This document shows, one piece after another, positions 50,433-62,400 of a stretch of 64,000 nt of DNA; the first letter of the stretch is position 1; each line of letters begins with the position of its first letter. The notes under the pieces are model-generated. The model did no database searches. It saw nothing but the letters and a program-made list of their open reading frames with translations, and had not been told where the DNA came from. Source of the stretch: RUG14300 sp964561145 (GTDB lineage Bacteria; Bacillota; Clostridia; Christensenellales; CAG-1252); NCBI GenBank assembly GCA_964561145.1, contig CAZLNZ010000001.1:186001-250000 (forward strand). Reading direction: 5' to 3'. The translations under genes and the position numbers were made by a program.

Positions 50433-53400
50433 ATGAAAAAGATTTTCCACAAGAACAGTTTGATTTCTACGTTAATGCTTGTTGTTATTGTTCTAGCGAT
50501 GTTAGTAGTGTCTGTTGCTTTTTCTTCGACTGCAACTTTTGCAGCTGAGGATAACCTCGACAATGTCATCGAATCGACGACATTGGAGAAGACACCCTCT
50601 AAGATTATCACCGTCAACGGTGTTAGCTACTATAGGGTTGATACTGCCGCTGAATTAAAATATGCATTAAGACACAGTACGGGTGATAAATACCTTTTAA
50701 TGCAGGATTTTACAATAAGCTACAGTGGGTGGGTCAACGAGAATAGCGGAGTGCAAAACAATAACCACTTCTATGGCATGGTATTGAACGAGAAGGGTGA
50801 GCCTACGGGTGAATTTAGAACATTGAAATTTGCACCCTCTTCAAAAAGTGAGAGTGTTGAGGCTACTAATGCTACCTACATAGGTTTGTTTGGCGTTTTT
50901 GGCGGGAGCCTTAACAAACTCAAGTATGTCTACTCCGGAAAAATCGATTTCGACGGAAGTAAATCTAATAGCTCCGACGGAATATTCTACGGCGGAGGTC
51001 TTTGTGGGATTTTTAAAGGGCAGATAAATGATTGCCAATATGTGTATTCGGGTACTCTCAATTACTATGCGAACAGTAAGGGACGCACGATTTTTGCAGG
51101 CGGAATAGCGGGATCCTTCGAGGGCGGAAGAATTTCCGATTCTGTTGTTGCAATAAGCGGAAGTATTGTTTCCACGAACCTACTTGCGCAAAGTCAAGAC
51201 GATAAAGACATCGATGCAACCAACTGTAAGCAGTATGTCGGAGGAATATCGGGATATGCCTCTCAAAACGGTGCAACTACTGAAACTGTAATTGAGAATT
51301 CAACAATCGCTGTTTCAGCAACTTTGTCCACTTCAGATGTGGTTATGACCGATTTCTGGGATTCTATCGCAGGTTTTGCTGAACCCGATTCCAATGACGT
51401 TTCCTATGTTTTTCCTGTAGGTGGAATATTTGCAGGTGCAACTCAAGCTAAGATTACAGAATGTAATATAACGATTTCGGGATCTTTGAGCTCTATGGGT
51501 GGTAAATCGGCATCTAAGGAGGGAGCTATTGCAGGTGGTATTGTAGGAATAACTGCAGGAAACAGTCCTAAAATTGTGTTTGCAGAATCGACCTACACTA
51601 TGAGCGGAAGCATTAGCGTTTCGAACTCAAGTATTCAGAATCATTGGTTCCAAACAAACGATTACGTTGGTATCGTATATCAAGGCGGAATTATCGGAAA
51701 AATGCCATCTCAAATCGATAGTAAGACAACGATTTCAAATATAGTTATATACCGAAACAGTGCAATGGTCAAGTCGAGTATCGATTCCGATAAATGTGCC
51801 GGAGGAAACTATTACGGAATGCTTTGCGGTTACGGTGACACCTTTAGCAATTGGAACGGAGGTAACATTTGGGTTGTAGGAAACATCAACGGAGTTAGAA
51901 TGCTTTCGACGCTTAGCGGAAGTAATGTGGTTGAGAATAATTCCTATGGGCTGGTACACTCCCTGAAAGTGTATGGCGGTGGCTATGTTTCGGCACGTTT
52001 TGAAACGAACGGATTGATCTTTTATGCATATGCAAGCACCTCTCCCTTTTATGGCTGGTACAATAGCCGCAGCAATATGGAGAGTGATAACAAATATCAA
52101 AATAGCGGCGAAATAGGAACTAAGAATGAAGTTATCAATGCCCAAACCAATCAAACAGTAAAAAGAAACTTTTTTAAACCAAAGGGCACCTATAGTCAAG
52201 CACAGAGTATTTCCTGTTTATTCCTTACTACGGAGATAAAAACCGCAGGGAATATGGTACAGTTTGCAAATGAAATGAATGCAGGATATGGTAGTGAGTC
52301 TAGCTATGACAGTTCAAGTACATTGAATTTCCCTTGGGTTAGCGTCAAGCTTGTTAATGACATTACCTTTACCAGCGGTATGCCCTCGATTATTTCCTTC
52401 AAGGGAAGTTTTGACGGGCAAGGTCACACGATAACCTTTGCTTCCTCTTCAACAATTGTTGGAAGAGGGAAGGTTGCAATGTTTAAGAATATCGAAGACG
52501 GTGCAAGTTTTGTAAATACCAATATTGTATTTGCAGGTGATATATATGCCGGAGAGCAGGACAGCGATAACCTTGACGAAGAGACCTATGCTGCAGTCCT
52601 TGCCGCAAAGAATAACGGAGTAGTTGAGAATATTAACCTTGAAATTTCTCAAGCAAGCGTACTTAACGTATATGGTTCTAAGGCAATGGCGGGTGGTTTG
52701 ATATGTATCAACGGTGCTGACGGAGATTACGCTTTAAGACAAATCAACGTGACTATCGAGGGTAAAATCAAAGTGATTGGTTCAAATGTAACCGTTGGTG
52801 GATTGGTTGCGAGCAACGATTCCACAAAGCCTTATACCATGATTAATTTGTATGCAAAAGGCGAGCTGGTGGGTTCTATGGTAAGCACTTCGGGTACTTC
52901 GAAAGTCGGAGGATTATTCGGTGATACAACGAAGGATATAAAAACAGAGAATGTTGTAGTTAATATCAGAGATTATTCCAACTACAACAATAGTGTTTTA
53001 ATGAACTCTTGTAAATGCAGTCAGCTGGATTGTAACGATATAATTGCCGATCTAGAGGAGGTAAGGTCTACATCGAATGATTGGCAAACTAATGCGAAGA
53101 AAAATCTAGAGGAGATTAAAACCGCTTATGCGAAATTAAATGTTGCAGCACGATCTCAATCCTCTTATGATGAAGTAAAGGGTAAACTTGATAAACTTGC
53201 CGAACTCGAGGGTATTTCAAATAGAGAAGACTTAATATATGCAATCGATGAAATTATTGATGCTATGAAGCTGTTCGACTGTTCAGCGGTCTGTTCGGAT
53301 TGTTTGCAAACTTCTACGGCTTACGCTCTAGTTGGGAATATTGGTGCTAACGATTATCAATTCAGCAATACTTGGGTAGTAGGTTCCTATAGTCAATTCC

Positions 53401-56400
53401 CCGACGACGATGTTGACCAAATCGGCGTTGGTACCAAAAAGCTTTATTTCTTGGAAAAAGGTGACAGTACCGAAATCGCAACAAAAACATATGGCTTAAA
53501 TTTGATTTATGTCAAAGATGGCAATGCAACCTGTAATATGGATATCTCTTCTATTGATGCAGATAACATCGTATTTACGATATCCCTTGATACTACAAAG
53601 GTATTTACAGGTTGGTACACCGACTTCTCTAATGAAAACATGGTAGAGCTTAAGGGCGAGGGCTTTAAGCCCGGTTCAAGAAGCGGTGCTATCTTCTATA
53701 GCAGTGTAATCGATTCTGTTATTGCAGATTATCAGACCTTACTGACACTTGCAAAAAGTACCAATGCAGGACAATCCTATGAGGGGATAACTTTTAGATT
53801 GGGCAATGATATAGTTTTCCAAACAAATTATGTTCCGATAGGTACACTCGAACATCCCTTTATGGGAACTTTTGACGGTAAGGGTTACACCGTAACTATT
53901 AGCAATCAAGGAATCACCGGTTCACAATTCGGTCTCTTTGGAGTTATCGGCGTGGCAGGACAAGTAAAGCAGGTTAGTGTTATTTACACCGGATCTTCTC
54001 AAACTTTGCCCGATTCAAGCGTATTCGGCGGAATAGCAGCGTTCAACTATGGTGTTATAGGGCAAAGCAGTACATCTAACAAAATCACCGTAACCTATGA
54101 TTGCAGCATTGAAAGAGCTGTAACTGCAGGCGGAATAGTCGGAATTAATTATGGTACAGTCCAAAATGCGGAGGTTATTTTCAACGATAATGGTGGCAGT
54201 GTCGGTCAAATATCAGTCAAGGGTGCCGAGGGTGAAAGCATAGAGAGTATGGGAACCGTTGGCGGTGTTGCCGCAATAAACAAAGGGGAGGGACTTGTAA
54301 AGAATGTTATTATAAGGTATATACAAGAATATTCCCTTATTACTAACAGAATAGCCTTGAGGGCTTTGAATAAAAATCTAAACTATGTCGGAACTTATGC
54401 AGGCGGAATTGTTGGCTTTAATCAAGGTGCAATATATAGCTGCGTTGTTGAAAGCACTGCGGATAGTGAAGATATGACAATTGCTAAAGCTGAAATCGGA
54501 AAAACCGGTGTACTAATCGGGTATAATGGCGGTGCAATCGATTCATTATGGGCATTGTATTCCTTTGGAGAATCTCAGCTGAACTGTGTGCCTTATGGTC
54601 ATCCTTTAATTTGTGGTGATTATAGTGATTCCGGTAATACCTTGGTTAAATACGGAAAAGGAAGTGTATCCATTGAGCTTTATGCCAACAATGATTTACA
54701 ACCATTAGGCGGCTCTATTATTTTCAAGGCAGATGAGGGTACTGTTCCCTTTTATAATTATACCTCTTCACTGACCGAGGATAGAGTGGTAAGCTCTGCA
54801 GAGGGCGGAAGCGGACAGAACCTTGCCCCCAAGGTCGGTGACAGTGAAAATAGCGGATTGAGCGGAAAGACTTATTATGCGGTATTCGTAAGAACCGAAT
54901 TAAGAAGTAGAGAGGAATATGTTGAATTCGCTAAAAGTATTAATAACGGTTTTAAGGCATATGCGAACTATATTGTTAACCTTTCGAGTTCCACAAGTAT
55001 TATGCTTGACGGAAATAATATGAGTGTGTTCCCAACCATAGGAAACGATACAAACAGGTTCTATGGAAGCTTTAACGGAAACGGTTACTCGATTATTTAT
55101 CAAAATGCCTCTTCAAAGCTGACACCTGTCTTTGGTGTAATAGGTGAAAATTCGATAGTACAAAATCTTGTTGTAGAGATAAGAGCCGGTTCTACTTGTT
55201 CAGTGCCGTTGGAAATCGAAATCGATGGAGAATCGAAGACTGCTTTAGGCTTCTTAGCTTGTGCCAATTACGGAACGATTAAGGATATTACAATCAATTC
55301 AATAGGAAGTATTTATTCTGTATCTCTAGATTATGCCGGTGGTGTCGTAGGTTACAACGCCGGGGTGATTTATTCCACAACAGTGACATTGGATACCCAA
55401 AACAACCAAGGACAAGAGTGTGCCGGCACCATAAACGGAGACTATGCAGGCGGTATTGTAGGATATAACGAAGGAGTTGTCGGGTCCGATAGACTTGATA
55501 GTGTTAAGCTTATAATGAATAGCGGAGACCTGTCTTCTTCCGTACGTGGAATTACCGCAGTCGGAGGAATCGCAGGTTATAACAGTCAAAACGGTATTCT
55601 GAAAAATGTTAATGCAAAGATTAGCGGTACCATCGGAAGTTTGCCGATGAGCGAGGATAAGTCAAAATTTGTTTGGAATAACTCATCGCTTGTAACCAGT
55701 GAAGTTAGTAACTTTGCAACTAATGTCGGAGGAATCGTGGGTATAAATCAAGGAAGTATTTCTTCTGCAATTTGCTATACCTATCAAGACGCACAATTCC
55801 CTGTTAGCGGTTCTGATCAAAGCGGAAACCTTGGCGGTATTGTCGGGTTAAATAAGGGCTCTGTCGGAATGGCTGACGAAAGTGTAAAGGTGTACTTCAA
55901 TACCGATGTTGAAAAGGACCTTGCAAGGACCTTCGGTGGTATTTCAGGGAAAAATGAAGGAGATATAACAGGCTGTGTCGTTGAGATTAGATCTACCGTC
56001 AAGGCGATACGCTATATCGGCGGTGTCGTTGGACATAATCAACCGGGGACACTTTCCAATACAGAAGTGACAATTGCAGAGAATGCGGTTATGGCCGCTC
56101 ATGGTGCAATCACAAGAGTCGGTGGCGTAATCGGCTATAATCTCGGCTTGGTGAATTCTATTGAAGCGGTAGTAGAAGGGATTATTGGTGCGGAGGATTC
56201 CGGATTTGTCGGAGGCTTTGTTGGAGTTGCGGAGTCTGAAATAAGGGATTCCTTTGTGATTCTAAACAATAAGCTCAAATATGGCAACACCTCTGTTGTC
56301 GGTCTCTTTGCAGGTGATTCTTCCTCATTTACGGTTTCTTTACTTAATTCCTGGGCAGTTGCAAGCAATTCAGACCCTCTACCAAGCTGTGGAGGAGGAG

Positions 56401-59400
56401 ATAAAGGGTATAATGTCCTAAAAATCGTCGGTAACTCAAAGGTTAATGCCCAACTGGTAAAGGACTTCGATGTCGTGAATATTAGGTTTACCGCGAACAG
56501 TCAACAGGGTACGACATTAAAGTGGTACTCCGATATTTCAAGGCTTGAGGGTTTCGGTTCTTCCAATACGGTGTTCATTCCTGATAGAAGTCTAAATAAC
56601 GCAACTTATCATGTTTGTTATTTTGATTTAGAAATAGATAATGCCGAGGAGTTTTTGAACATATATCAATTTGTTAATGCTTACGATCTCTTTAACGGTG
56701 TAATGTTCAGATTAAATTATGATTTAGTCATTGATGCGACGATACAACCGATAGGCACAAAACAATATCCTTTTAAGGGAGTGTTCGAGGGAGCATATCA
56801 TACCATAACCATAGAAAAGGGTGGTATTGCAGGTAATGAATATAGCGGATTATTCGGCTACGTTGACGACTGTGCTATTATTCGTAACTTTATTTTAGAG
56901 ATTAAAGACGATGTGATAGTGGGTTCCGGTATGAGCAAGGCACAAGGGGCTCTTGCAGGACGTTTGGGAGGAACCGTTGAAAATGTCGGCATAAATCTTT
57001 TGAGTGCACCTTATAGCCTGAAGGCAAGTGCCAACGTTGGTGCATTAGCCGGAGAAGTATCAACAAATCTTGAACTAAGTAATGTATGGTGTATTGTGTA
57101 TAACAGTGCTGTTAAGTATGGTAGCGTTTATGAAAACGGCAATGAAGCTGATGACTTGGAGCTCAACATCATGGCTGTACTCGGCGTAGGAAAATACACT
57201 CTTGCTTTCGAGGAAACTTCAAGCGAACCGAGGGCATTCCTTTTTACCGTAACCGAGGGCTTTGAATACTATGATAACATATATTATTCGATCGGTGATT
57301 TAATTACAATAACCGATATGGCTGATCCGAATACGTTTGGAAAGGTGGATGATAGACCTGATGATAATAGTATTACATATTTATCGGTGATCGGCTTGAA
57401 GGGTAACGTCTTTACAACGAGCTTCATAGACCTTGTAATTAACAATCAAGAAGACTTTATTCGTTTTGCGTATAATGTAAACACCTATGGCGATAATGGT
57501 GCAAAGTTCACCTTTAACCTCACAGGAAACGAGCTTGTAATCGATCTTTCCATGTGTCCTCCGATAGGAACAAAGGAGCATCCGTTTACAGGTATTCTTG
57601 ACGGCAGTGCAGAGGTGAACGGCGATCGTACAAACGCTTGCTATACGATAAGAGTTAAGGGTGATCTCACTAGCTCCGGTAATGAATACAGCGGATTATT
57701 CGGTTATGTTGGAAATGGCGCAGTTATTCGCAACCTCATTGTTAGAGCGGATAATCTCGAGGAAAACCCGTCCTATCAGGGGCAAACCATTGGTGACAAA
57801 AAGAGTATATATACAGGCTATCTCGCATCATATCTTGAAGGTACATTGGAAAATGTTACAGTCGTTATCGGAGATGATACAAAGCTTTATAATATAAACC
57901 AAGATTCCTTAGGCGGAATAATAGGCGTTGTAGGTCAAGGAGCCAAGATTGTCAACACTTGGCTAATTCTTCCCGAAAATAGTGAATACAGTGTTATTGG
58001 AGGCTATTACGATAATAGCATACATAAGTACTACGATAACCTTGCAAAAGATTTCGGTATCAAGCTTCCAAATGTTATTTATCGTTGCGGAAAGGGCTTG
58101 ATGGACATTAATCTTGAAAGAGTAGACAATAAGCAAGACTTTAAAAAGGAGAATTTAATGTGGCAATTCTCCCTGACGGCTTTAGAAAACGGTGAGCCGG
58201 CTTACGGCTTTGTTAAGAACGGTGAGCTGTATTCCTCTTCAAATAAGGCATTGGGAGAGCTTATAAGCAAGTATACCGATGATATTTCAGACGAAAACTA
58301 TCTGGCATTATTCCTTGATGATGAAATCGGAAGCTTTGAAGATCTCCTTCGCTTGGCTTCTCTTACAAATTCTAACAGACGCTACGAGGGAGTAGAATTC
58401 ATTCAAAAGAATGATATCGTAATAGAGAACGGCTATACTCCTATCGGTGGAAGAGTAAATCAAGAGGGCTTCGGTACGATGACCGATGTCTATAAGTATG
58501 TTGAATTTATTGGTATCTATAATGGAAACGGCAAAAAAATTATTATTCCCGAGGATGTAACAATTGACTCCACCTATGCAGGTATCTTTGGTATTTTAGG
58601 CAATAAGGCAACGATAAAGAACCTTTATATCGAGGTTAGCGGTAGTATCGGAGTAAACAATGGCGACTCGGCGGCATCAACGATTTATGCCGGTAGCTTG
58701 GCAGGAGAAGACAGAGGGGCCACTCTAGAGAATATTATTGTAGTTATTAATAAATCTGCAACGCTTAATGCGACAATGGACACCGGCAGGGTTGCTTATA
58801 ACAGTTCTCTTCAATACGATGTTCACGGAGCTATTGAGAATATAGATCAAATCAAGTACGCTAAGAATGTATGGGTTTTAGCATACAATAATAAATACAA
58901 CTTTAATAAGAACAATGACGAGCAAGATTTCTATGATGGAACCGGTGCTTTTAGAGAGGGTAGTTTTAATGGTGGTATAAATGTAATCACGATAATTGCT
59001 GCAGGAGAGCTAACTTGCGAATTCGCAGATTCGAACTATAATATTAGGATATCTAATCTCGATTATAACGTTAATGAAGCAAGAGAGTGGTATTCTATTA
59101 TTAAGGGTAAAAAGGTTGATTGTAGCGAAATTAAAAATGACACCTTTACAACAGATGTTAGTGATAATTGTCGAATCATATATGCATCCTTCTTGGAAAG
59201 TGAAATCGGAACAGTGGATTCCTTGAAGAAACTTGCCGAGGACACTAATAAAGGCTATGATTTATACGGACTAACTTTTGAACTTGTCTCAGACATCGAG
59301 ATAACCGCAGATAGCGGATTTATCGGAATAGGCGGAAGCGTTCCGTTTAATGCAACTTTTAACGGAAATGGTCACTCCATAATTCTTTCTAGCGGAGCTG

Positions 59401-62400
59401 TTGTTAAGGGGAAATATGCAGGTATTTTCGGAAATGTCGGACAAGATGGAATTATTAAGAACGTTGTATTTATAATCAACGGACAACTTGGCTATACAAA
59501 GTTTACCGATGCCGAGGTTCAAAAGGGCAACCACAACACATTCTATGCCGGAGCACTTGCATATGTACAGGGCAAAGCGGAGAATGTGATTATTATTGGA
59601 ACTAACGCTTCACTTGAAAGTCTTAATTCGGCAAATCAAGGAATTGCCTTTGGATATGATGTAAGAAATCTTCACACCAATGTATGGCTTATAACTAGTT
59701 CGGAGAATTCCTATGCATCGTATGGTGAGGTTACTGTTGGCGGTGAATCAAGTATAAACGTAATGCAAGTTATAGGAATGGGCAGGCTTGAGGCGACACT
59801 CCAAAACAATGGTGAAGAATGGTTCGTTAAGCTTTCAAATGCATATGATGCAGAGAAGGATTATTCTATAAAGGGTTGGTATTCCAACTATTCAAAAGAT
59901 AATCAACTTTCAGAAGCATTGGGCATCAATGCTGCCGGAACCTCAATTGTTGCCGGTGACAACGGATACCTCATTCCTAAGAGAGAATTAATAAACAGAA
60001 CCTATGAGGTCGTAATTATTAACACGATTATAACCGATGCGGATCAGATTGTTTCAATTGCAAAGGACGTAAATATCGGTGGTTATACCTATGAGAATAC
60101 AAGCTTTTCTATAGGAAGCGATATTCTAATAACCTCCTCCGATTATCAGTCGATCGGTACTGAAAAGACAATGTTCATGGGTTCCTTCTCCGGTAGTTAC
60201 AATGGCAATTATTATACCATTTATTTGGACATGAAGAAAAAGAATGTTGACGAGAGTTATTCTCAAGTAAACGTTCCTCTCTTTGCTTACAACAAAGGAA
60301 CCATAACCGATCTATCCGTTCAGCTTAAGGGTGATATGGTTATGAACAACAGCGTGGTAGGTGTTATTTGTCAATATAACTACGGAGTAATATCTAACTC
60401 GTTCGTAAGTTTCGATGATAAGGATATAGACGTATCAGGTTCCTATGTTGGCGGTATCGTCGGAATAAATCAAGCAGGTGCAACTATTAGCAATTCAATT
60501 GTAATTATTGGTGAAAAGACGACCATTGTCGGAAGATACGCTGCAGGTGGACAGGTAGGTCAAAATGATGGCTATATATATGGAAGTACAGGCGGTGACA
60601 ATAGCGACTTTTCCTTATGGGAGACATCAAGGAAAGATCAATTAAAAGGAATTACCGAATACGCCGGTATTATAATCAAAGGGCGTGTTATGGTTGAAAA
60701 TTCAGAGACGGGAATAACTCTTTATGTAGGCGGAGGTATAGGTCTTTCTCAAAACAGAGGGTACATAAGCGGCTTGATTCTTCGCTTGTATGAAGGCGGA
60801 AGTGTTTACGGTGAAGGCGATAACGTTGCAGCGGGTGGCATTGTCGGTAGAAGTAGCGCAACTATACGTAATACCGTTGTAATGACAGACGGCGAGGTTA
60901 ATGCACAAGCCACAACTTCAAATGTGGGATACTTTGCAGGAAGCATTCAAGGTAGTGCCAATAACAGCTGGCTTGTATATCAAATTCCCTCCGACATAAA
61001 AGCTATTGGTAACGGTTACGAGTCGGTAAACTCTTTACAAATCAGTGGTAATGGTGTAATAGATGTCTATCTTGACAGTAATAATAACATAATCTTTACA
61101 AACATAACGCCCGAGGGCGGTGCAAGCATCGACGGTTGGTATGTAAACAACGGTGTTCAAGTAAACGATTCCGTAGGTAATGTTTATGATAACAATACCT
61201 TTAGGCCGAATCTCACTATAACGGGAAGAACGGTAAACGCAGTATTTATTAACACGGAAATTCGTACCGTTTACGACCTCATTGTAATGGCTAATACCGT
61301 TAATGGTGGTTTGTTCTCAAAGAATCTGACCTTTAAATTAATGAACGATATCACAATTACCAAAGATGATCCGTTGACGGCATGTATCGGTATTTATACT
61401 GAAAACGGTGCATACGGTTTTAAACATGAGTTCCTAGGTCAAGAGTACACTATTACAATCGAGTCCGAGGGAATGCTTTCTCAAGAATATATGGGAATCT
61501 TTGGCTATGCAACGTCTTCTGCAATTATAAAGGATCTAAGTGTTGTTTATACATCAGGCGGCTTTGGTTCTAATGCAACGCAGGCATTTGGCGGAATTGT
61601 AGGTATAAATGCGGGCGAGATAACGAATTGTCAGGTCACAATAGAATCGACAGCAAGCCTAAGCGGTGTTGTTGTGGGCGGTATTAGTGGTTCCAATCAA
61701 GGAAAAATGGATAATTGTAAGGTTTCTTGTTACGGCTTGATGGAGGCAACCTCTGTAATGGATTCAGACAACAAATCGCCCAACGCTTATGTCGGTGGTA
61801 TCAGTGGTTCTAACTCCGGAGATATTTCGAATATTGAGATAATCCTTGGCAATGGTAGTGAATTAAAAGCTGTTTACAAAGATAATGCTTCCGGTGCAAC
61901 ATATGTCGGCGGTATTTCGGGTTCTAACAGTAGAACTATAGAACATTTCTATATTTCAATTGAAGTAGCGACGCTTCAAGCATTAAGTAGGGTAAGTGCA
62001 TATGCAGGTGGTGTTGTCGGTTCCAATATCGGCTCACTTGAATATGGTTATGTAAAAATCGCAAGTAGTGCTATTAGCGGTGATGTTTCCGGTGGAATTG
62101 CAGGTGCAAACAGTAACTATTTGAGAAACATTGTTGTCATGGTTGATTCGACAAGCAATATGAAGGACAGTGCGGTATATCAATTCCATAAGACGGAGGC
62201 GTCAATTGCAATCAATGTTTGGACTTACAATGACAATAGCCGACTTAACTCTTCAATATCGCAGATCAATAATATGACCTATAAGGATGGTGAAAGATTG
62301 CTTGTAGTTCACAATGATTATCAAGAGATTGTTGCCGGAGGGAATATTGTTTTCTATGCAAGCTTTATTGAAGATGACGGAATAACGATGTATGCCGATG

